A stretch of 64,000 nt of DNA from Agromyces aureus (GTDB lineage Bacteria; Actinomycetota; Actinomycetes; Actinomycetales; Microbacteriaceae), in the NCBI RefSeq assembly GCF_001660485.1, contig NZ_CP013979.1, forward strand, positions 124,001-188,000, given 5' to 3'. A program made the position numbers and the translations under genes. How positions within the stretch are numbered: the first letter of the stretch is position 1; each line of letters opens with the position of its first letter. A model generated the notes under the pieces. It was given only the letters and a program-made list of their open reading frames with translations, was not told the DNA's origin and made no database searches. This document shows, in pieces, positions 25,169 to 34,456 of the stretch.

Positions 25169-26524
25169 TTACTCGACGGCCGGTGCGTCGGCCGGTGCGT
25201 CGGCAGGCTCCTCCGCCGGGGGCGGCGCCGCCAGCCCGAGGCGCGGATAGAGCACCTCGAAGCCCTCGTCGAGCCCGCCGAGCAGCGTCTTCGAGCCGTG
25301 ATCGCCGCCGGGCACCTCGAAGAACGTGGTGGTCATGCCGGCGGCGGTCGCGGCATCCGCGAGCCGTTGCGTGCCGGGGATGTACGCGCGGTCGTGCTCG
25401 CCGACGGCGTAGATCGCGGTCGTGTCGGGGTACGGCGCCTTGGCGGCCATGATGTTCTCGGGCTTCACCGCGTCGTATGCCGCCTGATCGCCGCGGAACA
25501 CCTCGCGCAGCGTCTCGCTGCGGTGCTCGACGCCGGCGTACTCGGTCGGGGAGATCGCGAGGATGTTGCCGAAGGCCTCGGGGTACTTCGCGCCGAAGTA
25601 GGCCGCGCAGCCCCCGCCGTTCGAGTACCCGGCGACGGTCGTGAACTTCGCACCCTGCAGCACGTTCAGGTGCAGCCGCGCCCACGGCAGCACGTCCTGC
25701 ATGACGTACGTCTCGACCTTGCCGCGGTCGGTGTCGAGGCAGAGCGGGTCGTGGCTCGGAACGCCGAGCTGGTCGATGACGAGGGCGATCGGGGCGAGGC
25801 CGCCGTTCTCGGCGGCGAATCCGTCGAGCGTCTCGGCGATGAACGTCGCATCGGGGGTTCCGGGCTGCCCCATCATCATGATCACGAGCGGAAGCCGCGG
25901 CGGGTTCTCGACCAGCGCCGCGGGCGGCAGGTACAGCTCGGCGGGCCGGGCTGCGAACCCCGAGACCGTGTTCGGCACCGCGGGCTCGGGCGTGCCGGTC
26001 TCGCCCTTCGACGGCATGCCCTCGGGCGCGACCCAGGTCGAGTACAGCGGCTCGGCCGGGTCGGCGGGTGCCGGGTCGACCGCCGGGTCGCGGATGTCGA
26101 GGGGCTTCGCCGTCGAGACGCCCAGCAGGTCTCCGAGCGTGCGGTCGATGCCGTACGACGCGTTGATGCCGAGCACCGCGGTAACCACGAACACCGGGAT
26201 CGAGAGCAGTGCGATGAGCTTGCGCCACCACCTGGATCGCCACAGGTTCCACACGGCGAGCAGGCAGGCGGCCGATGCTCCCGGTACCCAGAGCCACGCG
26301 GCATCCGCCACCGGACCGCCGAACAGGTCGAGCGCGTTCACCGCGGCCCAGAGCAGGGCGCCGCCGATCATCGCGCCGACGATGAGCACGATGAGCGCCG
26401 TCAGCGCCCAGCCGACGGACGCCTCGCGGCCGAGCAGGTAGACGAACAGCACCGCGGCCACGACGTAGACCGTGATCAGCACCGGACCCCCGACGATCAC
26501 CAGATCGAGCACTGCCTCGGGCAT
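25169..26524 (-). CDS. Membrane-anchored esterase with four N-terminal helices (paralogue B)
   Basis: A 451-residue paralogue of the preceding gene on the opposite strand, with stop codons 16 bases apart. It has the same plan: four N-terminal membrane helices, linker, hydrolase domain with [18 protein letters not shown] nucleophile elbow and PGGDHGSKT histidine motif. It ends in a low-complexity Ala-Asp-Pro tail ([12 protein letters not shown]). The ATG at 26524 follows GGGAGGCGAC, a better start than the upstream in-frame codons. Sequence identity with paralogue A is moderate, so the duplication is old. Confidence 0.78.
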   Translation of the reverse strand: MPEAVLDLVIVGGPVLITVYVVAAVLFVYLLGREASVGWALTALIVLIVGAMIGGALLWAAVNALDLFGGPVADAAWLWVPGASAACLLAVWNLWRSRWWRKLIALLSIPVFVVTAVLGINASYGIDRTLGDLLGVSTAKPLDIRDPAVDPAPADPAEPLYSTWVAPEGMPSKGETGTPEPAVPNTVSGFAARPAELYLPPAALVENPPRLPLVIMMMGQPGTPDATFIAETLDGFAAENGGLAPIALVIDQLGVPSHDPLCLDTDRGKVETYVMQDVLPWARLHLNVLQGAKFTTVAGYSNGGGCAAYFGAKYPEAFGNILAISPTEYAGVEHRSETLREVFRGDQAAYDAVKPENIMAAKAPYPDTTAIYAVGEHDRAYIPGTQRLADAATAAGMTTTFFEVPGGDHGSKTLLGGLDEGFEVLYPRLGLAAPPPAEEPADAPADAPAVE

Positions 26525-26606
26525 GTCGCCTCCCGCCCCCGACGATGGCCACAGCGTATCGTCCGCCGGCCGCGTCGGCCGGGATGGCGCACCCGGACGG
26601 CCAACG

Positions 26607-26612
26607 TAGGAT
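26607..26612 (+). promoter_or_regulatory. Probable -10 box TAGGAT of glyS
   Basis: TAGGAT lies about 57 bases before the GTG start of glyS, implying a leader of about 50 bases with TTGGAGCC before the start codon. Confidence 0.4.
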
Positions 26613-26668
26613 GGTGGCACCGTTTCTTCCGGGCCGATCGGCCCGAACTCTCGACCATTGGAGCCACC

Positions 26669-28054
26669 GTGGCCGCTGCCAGCCGTCTCGATTCCGTCAT
26701 CGCCCTCGCTCAGCACCGGGGCTTCGTCTTCCAGGCGGGGGAGATCTACGGCGGATCCCGCTCCGCCTGGGACTACGGCCCCCTCGGCGTCGAGCTGAAG
26801 GAGAACATCAAGCGCCAGTGGTGGCGGTACATGGTGCAGAGCCGCGACGACGTCGTCGGCCTCGACTCGAGCGTGATCCTGCCCAAGGCCGTGTGGGAGG
26901 CATCAGGGCACGTCGACGTGTTCAGCGACCCGCTCATCGAGTGCCTGCACTGCCACAAGCGCTACCGCGAGGATCACCTCATCGAGGCCTACGAGGCGAA
27001 GAAGGGCCGCGCGCCCGAGAACGGCCTCACCGACATCGTGTGCGCCAACTGCGGCACCCGCGGCCAGTGGACCGAACCGCGCGCGTTCTCGGGCCTGCTG
27101 AAGACCTACCTCGGCGTCGTCGACGACGAGTCGGGGCTGCACTACCTGCGCCCCGAGACCGCGCAGGGCATCTTCGTGAACTTCGCGAACGTGCTGCAGA
27201 CCTCGCGCATGAAGCCGCCGTTCGGCATCGGCCAGATCGGCAAGAGCTTCCGCAACGAGATCACGCCCGGAAACTTCATCTTCCGCACGCGCGAGTTCGA
27301 GCAGATGGAGATGGAGTTCTTCGTCGAGCCCGGCACCGACGAGCAGTGGTTCGAGTACTGGCTCGACCAGCGCTGGAACTGGTACGTCGACCTCGGCATC
27401 GACCCCGAGAACATCCGTCGCTACGAGCACGCTCAAGAGAAGCTGTCGCACTACTCCAAGCGCACGGTCGACATCGAGTACAAGTTCGGCTTCACGGGCG
27501 GCGACTGGGGCGAGCTCGAGGGCGTCGCGAACCGCACCGACTTCGACCTGTCGACGCACACGAAGCACTCCGGAAAAGACCTGTCGTTCTTCGACCAGTC
27601 CAAGAACGAGCGCTGGACCCCGTACGTCATCGAGCCCGCGGCGGGCCTGACGCGCTCGCTCATGGCGTTCCTCGTCGACGCGTACCACGTCGAAGAGGTG
27701 CCGAACGCGAAGGGCGGCGTCGACAGCCGCACCGTGCTGCGCCTCGACCCGCGTCTCGCACCCGTCAAGGTCGCCGTGCTGCCGCTCTCGCGCAACGAGA
27801 AGCTCTCGCCGCTTGCCCGCGAGCTCGCAGCAGATCTGCGCAAGAACTGGAACGTCGACTTCGACGACGCCGGCGCCATCGGCCGCCGCTACCGTCGCCA
27901 AGACGAGATCGGCACCCCGTTCGCCATCACCGTCGACTTCGACTCGCTCGACGACAACGCGGTGACCGTGCGCGAGCGCGACACCATGGCGCAGGAGCGC
28001 GTGCCGCTCAGCGAGCTTCAGGCCTACCTGGGCGCCCGACTCGTCGGAGCCTGA
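26669..28054 (+). CDS. glyS: Glycyl-tRNA synthetase, single-chain class II form
   Basis: A 461-residue alpha2-type glycyl-tRNA synthetase. It charges tRNA-Gly. Class II motif 1 lies around [10 protein letters not shown], motif 2 is [18 protein letters not shown], then EMEFFVEPG, and motif 3 is [13 protein letters not shown] zinc cluster CLHCHK and CANCG sits in the insertion (about residues 92-133). The C-terminal anticodon-binding domain begins [13 protein letters not shown] start with TTGGAGCC upstream. Essential housekeeping gene, complete. A repetitive palindrome (28075-28154) follows the stop codon. Confidence 0.95.
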   Translation: MAAASRLDSVIALAQHRGFVFQAGEIYGGSRSAWDYGPLGVELKENIKRQWWRYMVQSRDDVVGLDSSVILPKAVWEASGHVDVFSDPLIECLHCHKRYREDHLIEAYEAKKGRAPENGLTDIVCANCGTRGQWTEPRAFSGLLKTYLGVVDDESGLHYLRPETAQGIFVNFANVLQTSRMKPPFGIGQIGKSFRNEITPGNFIFRTREFEQMEMEFFVEPGTDEQWFEYWLDQRWNWYVDLGIDPENIRRYEHAQEKLSHYSKRTVDIEYKFGFTGGDWGELEGVANRTDFDLSTHTKHSGKDLSFFDQSKNERWTPYVIEPAAGLTRSLMAFLVDAYHVEEVPNAKGGVDSRTVLRLDPRLAPVKVAVLPLSRNEKLSPLARELAADLRKNWNVDFDDAGAIGRRYRRQDEIGTPFAITVDFDSLDDNAVTVRERDTMAQERVPLSELQAYLGARLVGA

Positions 28055-28074
28055 GGCCTTCCGCCGGCCCCGCC

Positions 28075-28154
28075 GGTCGAGGAGCGCAGCGTCTCGAGAC
28101 CCACCCCGCACGAACGGGTGGGTCTCGATATGGCGCTGGCGCGCCTACTCGACC
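28075..28154. repeat. REP-like palindromic element after glyS (contains the end of the acetyltransferase gene)
   Basis: The core is a perfect 12-bp stem, CGAGACCCACCC (28095-28106) with GGGTGGGTCTCG (28116-28127), loop 9 bases. It is flanked by GGTCGAGGAGCGC on the left and GGCGCGCCTACTCGACC on the right, outer arms that pair imperfectly. Related pieces occur at 37739-37783 and 47432-47460. The stop codon of the acetyltransferase (28145-28147) lies inside the right arm. It may also terminate both convergent genes. Confidence 0.7.
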
Positions 28155-28858
28155 GGCGTGGTCCGCGCGTTGCGTTCGGCCCACTCGCGGCGCAGCACCC
28201 CGTACATCGCGGTGTCCTGCCATTCGCCGTCGTTGAACTCCTCTTCGAGGATCGTCGCCTCGCGCCGCATGCCGAGCCGTTCGCACAGCGCAGCGGATGC
28301 CGCGTTGCGGGCGTCGAGCAGCGCGTGCACCCGGTGCGCGCGCAACGTGTCGAACGCGACGCCCATGACGGCGGCCGCCGCTTCGCGCGCCAGCCCACGG
28401 CCCTGGTAGTCGGGGTGCACGACCCAGCCGATCTCGATCTGCGCGTGCTCGACGCGGTCTGCGCGCAGCATGATGTCGCCGATGACGCGGCCGCCCCGGC
28501 CGGCGGGTTCGGGCGCGTCGTCGTCGGAGGCCGGGCCGCCCGCGGCATCCGCTCGGGGTGATTCGGGCATGCGCGGTTCGCCCGTCAGCTCCATGGCGAA
28601 GAAGATCGCGTCTTCGTCCTTCTCGAGACGGCGGAGGCCCGCGCGCTTCGCGGTGTGCTCACCCGCCTCGGCGCGATTGCGCTCGGGCCAGGGGATGTAC
28701 CGCAGCACCTCGGGCAGGCGCTGGTACTCCCAGACGTCGTCGGCGTCGAAGACCTCGAGCGGGCGCAGCACCAGGCGTTCGGTCGTGATGGGTTCCAACG
28801 GAGGGGCGTCGACGTCGAACGGCAGCGCGAGCGCGGGCGGGCCGTCGAACGCGGTCAC
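28145..28858 (-). CDS. GNAT N-acetyltransferase, RimJ/RimL type
   Basis: A 237-residue GNAT protein. TERLVLRPLEVFDADDVWEY is the family's N-terminal strand-helix, and the acetyl-CoA loop is VHPDYQGRGLAREAA (V-x-x-x-x-Q-G-x-G-x-A). A low-complexity loop (about residues 90-120, rich in Asp, Ala and Gly) carries a GGATGCCGCG-type word. Its GTG overlaps the hemA stop (GTGA at 28855-28858), so it is coupled to hemA. Members acetylate protein N-termini or small molecules; target unknown. The last codons (TPVE) fall in the REP-like element. Confidence 0.82.
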   Translation of the reverse strand: MTAFDGPPALALPFDVDAPPLEPITTERLVLRPLEVFDADDVWEYQRLPEVLRYIPWPERNRAEAGEHTAKRAGLRRLEKDEDAIFFAMELTGEPRMPESPRADAAGGPASDDDAPEPAGRGGRVIGDIMLRADRVEHAQIEIGWVVHPDYQGRGLAREAAAAVMGVAFDTLRAHRVHALLDARNAASAALCERLGMRREATILEEEFNDGEWQDTAMYGVLRREWAERNARTTPVE

Positions 28859-30237
28859 GACGCGTCGGCCCGACGGCCGGGCGCGTCGAGATCGCCGGTC
28901 GCTGCGCCACCGGCGACGGCCTCGTCGGGCGCGGCGGTGACGCCGAAGATCGCCTCGAGCCCGTCGATCCACGACTGCTGGTCGCCCTTGCGGGCGAGTT
29001 CGCGCGAGCGCACCATCGGCGTGTGCAGCAGCACGCCGGCCATGTGGCGCAGGGCGGCCTCGGTGCGTCCGTCGTCGTCGCCGCGCGAGGCCGCACGTTC
29101 GATCTCGGCGTCGAGGATGTCGAACACGTGCTTGCGCAGGGCGACGACGGCCGGCGCGAGGCGCTGCTCCTCACCGCTGTCGCCGAAGGCGCGGGCGTCG
29201 CGCATCACGATCGCGCGTGCGGCATCGGTCGCACCGAGCTCTTCGAGCGGTGCGTGGATCTTGATGGTCTCGAGGTCGAGCAGTTCGACGCCCGGCAGTT
29301 CGACGACGTCGGGTGCGACGTTGCGCGGCAGGCCGAGGTCGATCACGAGCTGACGGATGCCGGTGGCGGGCGCCTCGGCGGGGCGGCCGATGCTCGGCAG
29401 CGCGCCGATCCGGGCCAGTTCGCGAGCGTGCTCGTCGCGGCCGGCCTCGAGCAGCGCCAGGTCGACGACGTGGTGCTCGACCGTCGTGCAGGTGACGATG
29501 ACGTCGACGGTGGCGGCGGTGACGGCGAACTCGTCGTGGGCGACGGCGTCGATGCCGTGGCCGACGGCGAACTTCTCGGCCCGGCCCGACGGCGAGTACA
29601 CGCGCACGTCGGTGGCGCCGCGGTCGCGGAGGGCGGCGAGCGAGGCTCCGGCGAAGCGGCCGGTGCCCACGAGCAGCACGCGGGCCTGCGCCCAATCGGT
29701 GACGCGGCTCTCGGCGAGGTCGAGGGCGAGGCGCACGAGCGAGCGGCCCTCGCCGCCGAGCTCGGTCTCGTTCTTGACGCGTCGCGAGGTCTGCGACGCC
29801 CGCTGGAAGAGGCGTTCGAGTTCAGGGGTGGTGGTGCCGTCGGTGCGGGCCTGCTCGAGCGAGCGGCGCACCTGGCCGGCGATCTCGCCCTCGCCGACGA
29901 CGACCGATTCGAGGCCGGAGGCCACCGAGAAGAGGTGCCCGGCCACGGCGTTGCCGTGCACGAATCCGAAGGTGGTGCGGAGCTCCGCCGCGTCGAGCCC
30001 GGCGACCGCGCCGACGGCTCTGACCGCTTCGTGCACGACCTCGACGGGCGACGACCCCTCGGGGGCGGCCAGGTCGAGGTAGGCCTCGAAGCGGTTGCAG
30101 GTGGAGATGACGACCGCGCCCTGCAGGGCGTCGTGGCCGTTCAGGATGCGCGGTGCCGCCTGGTTGGAGCTTGCCGAAAGACGCTCGAGCATGTCGAACC
30201 CGGCGTTCTTATGGCTCGCAGTGAGACAGATGAGCAC
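28855..30237 (-). CDS. hemA: Glutamyl-tRNA reductase
   Basis: A 460-residue GluTR, first enzyme of C5 tetrapyrrole synthesis: reduces glutamyl-tRNA to glutamate-1-semialdehyde with NADPH. The catalytic cysteine is in ISTCNRFEAYL (Cys47). The substrate-binding SVASGLESVVVGEGEIAGQV follows, the NADPH domain has VLLVGTGRFAG, and the dimerisation domain is C-terminal. GTG start at 30237; TAGAAT is 6 nt upstream, so the message is probably leaderless. Transcribed away from the hemE-hemL cluster 3 kb further on, and coupled to the acetyltransferase gene. The final 25 residues are Ala/Gly-rich and not conserved. Confidence 0.95.
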   Translation of the reverse strand: MLICLTASHKNAGFDMLERLSASSNQAAPRILNGHDALQGAVVISTCNRFEAYLDLAAPEGSSPVEVVHEAVRAVGAVAGLDAAELRTTFGFVHGNAVAGHLFSVASGLESVVVGEGEIAGQVRRSLEQARTDGTTTPELERLFQRASQTSRRVKNETELGGEGRSLVRLALDLAESRVTDWAQARVLLVGTGRFAGASLAALRDRGATDVRVYSPSGRAEKFAVGHGIDAVAHDEFAVTAATVDVIVTCTTVEHHVVDLALLEAGRDEHARELARIGALPSIGRPAEAPATGIRQLVIDLGLPRNVAPDVVELPGVELLDLETIKIHAPLEELGATDAARAIVMRDARAFGDSGEEQRLAPAVVALRKHVFDILDAEIERAASRGDDDGRTEAALRHMAGVLLHTPMVRSRELARKGDQQSWIDGLEAIFGVTAAPDEAVAGGAATGDLDAPGRRADAS

Positions 30238-30243
30238 CCGGAG

Positions 30244-30249
30244 ATTCTA
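30244..30249 (-). promoter_or_regulatory. -10 box TAGAAT of leaderless hemA
   Basis: TAGAAT on the minus strand is 6 nt before the hemA GTG, a good match to the actinobacterial TANNNT -10. Confidence 0.55.
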
Positions 30250-30304
30250 CTCGCAGCCGGATGGGGGTCCGCCCAGTGCGCCGCAGAAGTGCCGGAGGGA
30301 GGCG

Positions 30305-31033
30305 TCAGCCGCGGTGCGCGGCCAGCATCTGGGCTGAGATCACGGGGATCGGTGCGGTGAGCGGCGGCACCTCGAGGCCCTCGGCGGCGAGGGCCGTGCG
30401 GTGCCTCGACTTCCAGTCGCGCACGATCGCGAAGAACGCGGCATCGGAGAGGGCGTATCGGCCGAGGCCGCGCGCGGCGAACACGATCGGCAGTTCGACG
30501 CTGTTCTTGTGCCGTCGCACTCGCAGCACGAGCACGGAGACGACGGTCGTGCCGATGACCACCGAGTCGGCGCGGATGTTGCGCACCTCGCGCCACGGGT
30601 AGGCATCGACGCGGCGGGGGCGACGGTGGCCGCCGTCCCAGAAGGTGACGCCGAGGTCGTCGACCGCGACCGAGTAGCGGCGGTTGAGGTGCACCGGGCC
30701 CGCGCCATCGACCCGGAGTTCGTTCATGCGCGGCACGAGTTCGGCGGTGCGGATGCCGCAGGCCGGCGCCGTGTTGAACGAACCCGCGAGCGCGGTGCTG
30801 CGGGCGCTGCTCCGCGATGCCCTGGCGAGGGCGACGGCGGCGTAGGCGAGGGCCGTTGCGACGGCGAGGCCGGCGAGGACGAGGGGGAGTCGTGCCGGCG
30901 TCGAGATCGTGGGCAATTCGCTCACCACCTGATCGACCACGGGAGCCGCTGCGATCAGTGCCGCGACGACGAGCACGGCGGTTGCGGCGACCGCGGTCGT
31001 GAGACCTGTGCGGTGGTGTGCGTCGGGATTCAT
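30305..31033 (-). CDS. Two-helix membrane protein of unknown function
   Basis: A 242-residue protein with two hydrophobic helices (about residues 12-32 and 48-69), then a cytoplasmic domain of about 160 residues with the pattern LNRRYSVAVDDLGVTFWDG ... REVRNIRADSVVIGTTVVSVLVLRVRRHKN, resembling a PH-like domain that might bind the membrane. Start ATG 31033 with GGAGGCTCGACG upstream. Its stop is 68 bases from the hemA start, so it may be upstream of but independent of hemA. Not assigned to a known function. Confidence 0.65.
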   Translation of the reverse strand: MNPDAHHRTGLTTAVAATAVLVVAALIAAAPVVDQVVSELPTISTPARLPLVLAGLAVATALAYAAVALARASRSSARSTALAGSFNTAPACGIRTAELVPRMNELRVDGAGPVHLNRRYSVAVDDLGVTFWDGGHRRPRRVDAYPWREVRNIRADSVVIGTTVVSVLVLRVRRHKNSVELPIVFAARGLGRYALSDAAFFAIVRDWKSRHRTALAAEGLEVPPLTAPIPVISAQMLAAHRG

Positions 31034-31421
31034 CGTCGAGCCTCCGTGAGGAACAACATCCGGGTTGACGACGTGCCCCGCCCGCCGGATCCGGCGTCGG
31101 CCGGAAGCGGGTGCGACGCATCGAAGCGCTGCACCGCACGACCGGTTTTCGGCGCGAGGGACACAGGGGGGAACACGAGCGGGGACACGTCGTCGAGTAC
31201 TCCGTGGGGGGCGGAGGCACGCCACCTAGGGCGCGTCGCCGTGCGAGGGGGCGCACAACGACACTGACTGTAGCGCCGTTGGCCCTCGAATGTAAGGGAA
31301 GTGGACCAACCTGTGGAAAGTCGGAGCGATCTGCTCATCTGCGCACCGCGAGCCGTTCGATGGAGGAACGGCGAACGGGCCCGCCACCGAGGTGACGGGC
31401 CCGTTCCGATGAGACCGGAGG
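31034..31421. other. Intergenic region between two leftward genes
   Basis: About 388 bases with no convincing coding frame. It contains the terminator hairpin at 31373-31406 and presumably the leftward promoter of the gene starting at 31033 (a TACAGT box at 31267-31272 is one candidate). Nothing else recognised. Confidence 0.5.
31373..31406 (-). terminator. Strong GC hairpin after the wall-anchored protein gene
   Basis: GAACGGGCCCG (31373-31383) and CGGGCCCGTTC (31396-31406) form an 11-bp perfect stem with a 12-base loop, 16 bases past the stop codon of the leftward gene. It looks like an intrinsic terminator lacking a U-tract, as is common in high-GC actinobacteria. Confidence 0.6.
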
Positions 31422-32969
31422 TCAGCCGCGCGTGATCGCGGTGCGGCGACGGATCGACATCGCAACCAGGGCGCCGACGCCGAGGAGCACGGCGGTGAGG
31501 CCACCGAGCGCGAGCCCGGTCGACTCGAATCCGGTGTCGGCGAGGCCGGCAGCCGGGGTTCCCGCGGGGGACGCGGTGGGCGTGACGACGGCGGCGGCCG
31601 CCGTCACGGTGATGGGCACGCTGATCTCGGTGCCCTCGTCGAAGATCGCGACGAGCTCGTGCTCGCCGGCGGGCGTCGAAGCGGGCACGACGGCGGCGAA
31701 GACCACGACGCCGTCTTCATCGGCGACAGCCGATCCGAGGTCGACGGGGGTCGAGCGCAGCTCGAAGTCGACCGGGGTGCCTTCGGCGAAGTCCTCGCCG
31801 ATGAGGTTGATCGTGCCGCCGGCGACGATCGTGGTGGTGTCGGCCGTGAGCGAGGGCAGCGGGGCCTCGGGCTCCTCGGGGGCGGCGGGGAGCTTCTCGG
31901 TGAACGGCTGCGTGGAGCATCCGTACTCCACGCTCGTGAGCTTGATGGAGTTGGCGCCGGCGTTCACTTAGATCTTGACCGAACCGACGATCGGGTCGGA
32001 TTCGAGGTCGGCGGCGAGGTCGCGGCTCTCGTAGTAGCCGCCCTTGAGGGACGCGGCCGGGAAGATGCCCTTCTGGCTGGTCCAGAAACGGCCGTCGTCG
32101 TCGAAGTGCAGCTGGGCCGAGAGGCCGCCGCCTTCGAGGATGATGCCGCCCCACCAGATGCCCGAGCGCTCGCCGTTCGCCTTGAGGCGTGAGAGCTCCG
32201 AGAGGTTCGTGCCGGCGGGCAGCGTCAACTGGGCCCAGGCCGAGCCGGTGTCGGTCGCGGCCAGGGTGACCGAGCCGTCGTTCCACGTCGGGGAGATGCC
32301 GGGCTTGACGATCCACGAGCCGAGGGCTGCGGCGGTCACAGCCGGAAGCGTCACGGGGGTGGTGCAGCCGGCCAGCGTGTAGCCGTCGAACGTGTAGCGC
32401 GTGTCGCCGGCGACGACCGCGTGCACGACGCCGTCGCCGAGCACGCCAGAGCCGAAGCTGAAGCCGACCGCGACGATCTTCGCGGCGGGCGCGGCGGCCG
32501 ACCACTGCGCCAGCGTGCCGAAGTAGTCGGACCCGTTGCCGCCGTTCTCGGCGCCCGACGGGTCGAGGGCCTTGAAGGCCGCCGTCGAGCTGTTCGACAG
32601 CCACCAGTTCTGGCCGTAGACGCTCTCGCCCACGAGGATGCCGTCGCCCTTGCCGTCGCCGTCGATGTCGACGACGAACTGCGCGCCGGGGGTGATGCCG
32701 GTGGTCGCCGTGTAGTCGACGCTGCCGGAGAGGGTGCTCGCGAGCGGCAGGTTCACGTTCAGGTAGCCGGCGACCTTGTCGGTCGAGGTGGTTCCCTCGG
32801 TCCAGATGTGCAGGCCGGCGGCGGTGCGGGCGTAATGGCCCGTCGCGCGGGTCTCGCCGAAGTTCCAGTCGCCGAGCGGTGCCGCCTGGGCGGGACCGGC
32901 TACGGCGACGGCGGCGAGGGCGAGCGCGATGCTCGCGACACCGCCTGCCGCGATCGTCTTGGTGAACAT
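31422..32969 (-). pseudogene. LAXTG wall-anchored surface protein interrupted by an in-frame stop
   Basis: One reading frame of about 515 codons holds a signal peptide (MFTKTIAAGGVASIALALAA ... PAQAA), a secreted domain rich in Gly, Thr and Trp, a Thr/Pro-rich stalk, and a C-terminal sorting signal LADTG with membrane helix and positive tail (RRRTAITRG). Codon 334 (31968-31970) is TAA, directly after DPIVGSVKI, and is followed in frame by VNAGANSIKLTSVEYGCSTQ, clearly the same protein. The stop separates the signal peptide and domain from the wall anchor. As it stands the product would be secreted without anchoring (333 residues) unless there is readthrough. Start at ATG 32969 after AGGAGAAGC. 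A sequencing error is an alternative. Surface role unknown. Confidence 0.8.
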
Positions 32970-33052
32970 GCTTCTCCTACTCGGGTGGTGAACGCGCGCG
33001 GCTGCACTGCCGCGACGACGAACGTGAAGGTGCGGATGCCGCGCGCGCACGT

Positions 33053-33082
33053 GTGCGCCCGCGCTCGCGAGTGCGGGCGCAC
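33053..33082. repeat. 30-bp GC-rich palindrome in the surface protein-hemE interval
   Basis: Arms GTGCGCCCGC (33053-33062) and GCGGGCGCAC (33073-33082) flank the self-complementary CTCGCGAG. It could form a cruciform or a transcription-blocking hairpin. Confidence 0.5.
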
Positions 33083-33233
33083 CGGCGAGAGCCTTGCGGG
33101 TTGCCCGGCGCACTGGCGCCGGGTTCGGGGGCGGCCTTCGTTCGGCGCTCTTCGGGTGAAGCGGGTGTGCCGGGACTCGGGTCGATCGACGCTAACAGCG
33201 AGGCCGAACCCGTGATGGCGCGTTCCGCACCCC

Positions 33234-33257
33234 AAACCGGGGGACACTGTCCGGTTT
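33234..33257. promoter_or_regulatory. Bulged hairpin/operator upstream of hemE
   Basis: AAACCG pairs with CGGTTT and the inner GACA with TGTC around a single C, leaving a 3-base bulge. It lies 44-68 bases before the hemE start, in the promoter region; possibly an operator for heme- or iron-linked control. No known regulator box matches it. Confidence 0.3.
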
Positions 33258-33301
33258 TGCGACGACCCGACCTCCCAGCCCGATACGCGACAATGTGACC
33301 C

Positions 33302-34456
33302 GTGATCCTCTCCGCGCAGCATCCCCTGTCCGCCGGCCTCACGGGCGACTCGCGCCTCGTGCGTGCATATAGAGGAGAGCGGGCCGACACGACGCCCGTG
33401 TGGTTCATGCGTCAGGCGGGCCGCTCGCTGCCCGAGTACCGCGACCTCCGGGTCGGCACGCGCATGCTCGACGCGTGCCTCGACCCGGCCATGGCGAGCG
33501 AGATCACGCTGCAGCCGGTGCGCCGCCACAAGGTCGACGCGGGCATCTTCTTCAGCGACATCGTGGTTCCGCTCAAGCTGGTCGGCGTCGACGTCGAGAT
33601 CCAGCCGGGCCGCGGGCCGGTCTTCGGCAGGGGGTACGCGGATGCCGCGGGCGTGGCCGAGCTGACGGCGATCGACCCCGCACGGCTCGACGAGACATCC
33701 GCCCCGATCACCGAGGCCGTGCAGCGAACGATCGCCGAGTTGAGCACGACCGACAACGGGTCGGGCACCGCAACCCCCCTGATCGGGTTCGCGGGTGCGC
33801 CGTTCACCCTGGCGGCGTACCTCGCCGAGGGTGGGCCGTCGAAGGACCACATGGCGGCCCGCACGCTCATGCACGCCGACCCCGGCGCATGGCGCGCGCT
33901 CATGGAATGGACGGCCGAGCTCACCGGGCGGTTCCTGCGCACGCAGGTGCTGGCCGGGGCATCCGCCGCCCAGCTCTTCGACTCGTGGGCCGGTGCGCTC
34001 TCGCTCGCCGACTACGAGGCGCACGTCGCACCCGCCTCGGCGAAGGCGCTCGCGCACGTGCACGACCTGTCGTACGAGGTGACGGATGCCGCGGGCGCGC
34101 GTTCGACCCGCGACGTGCCGGTCGTGCACTTCGGCGTCGGCACCGGCGAGCTGCTCAGCGCCATGCACGGCATCGGCGTGGACGCCGTCGGCGTCGACTA
34201 CCGGGTGCCGCTGGATGTCGCGGTCGCGCGCATCGGCGAGGGCGTGCCCCTGCAGGGCAACCTCGATCCGGCGCTGCTCGCCGCACCGTGGCCCGTGCTC
34301 GAGGCTGCGGTGCGCGACGTGCTGCGGCGCGGCACCGCGGCTCCGGCCCACGTCTTCAACCTCGGCCACGGCGTTCCGCCCGAGACCGACCCCGCCGTGC
34401 TGACGCGCGTCGTCGAGCTCGTGCACGAGGCCGGCGTTCACGAGGCCGGCGCATGA
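33302..34456 (+). CDS. hemE: Uroporphyrinogen decarboxylase
   Basis: A 384-residue UROD that removes four acetate carboxyls of uroporphyrinogen III to give coproporphyrinogen III. The N-terminal substrate motif is PVWFMRQAGRSLPEYR (residues 32-47), with SDIVVPLKLVGVDVE and GFAGAPFTLAAYL following; the C-terminal signature is FNLGHGVPPETDP. Start GTG 33302; GACAAT lies 7 nt upstream, a weak -10 at leaderless distance. The stop overlaps the hemY start by ATGA. First gene of the rightward coproporphyrin-pathway cluster. Confidence 0.95.
   Translation: MILSAQHPLSAGLTGDSRLVRAYRGERADTTPVWFMRQAGRSLPEYRDLRVGTRMLDACLDPAMASEITLQPVRRHKVDAGIFFSDIVVPLKLVGVDVEIQPGRGPVFGRGYADAAGVAELTAIDPARLDETSAPITEAVQRTIAELSTTDNGSGTATPLIGFAGAPFTLAAYLAEGGPSKDHMAARTLMHADPGAWRALMEWTAELTGRFLRTQVLAGASAAQLFDSWAGALSLADYEAHVAPASAKALAHVHDLSYEVTDAAGARSTRDVPVVHFGVGTGELLSAMHGIGVDAVGVDYRVPLDVAVARIGEGVPLQGNLDPALLAAPWPVLEAAVRDVLRRGTAAPAHVFNLGHGVPPETDPAVLTRVVELVHEAGVHEAGA

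Larger units (their letters stand above)
32970..33301. other. Divergent intergenic region between the surface protein and hemE
   Basis: About 332 bases without a recognisable gene. It contains a GGATGCCGCG word (33034-33043), a 30-bp palindrome (33053-33082), and a hairpin about 45 bases before hemE (33234-33257). Both divergent promoters should lie here. Confidence 0.5.

Noticed and set aside
31422..31967. Separate gene for the C-terminal LAXTG segment
   Set aside because: It has no signal peptide, starts directly after the TAA in the same frame, and continues the upstream protein.
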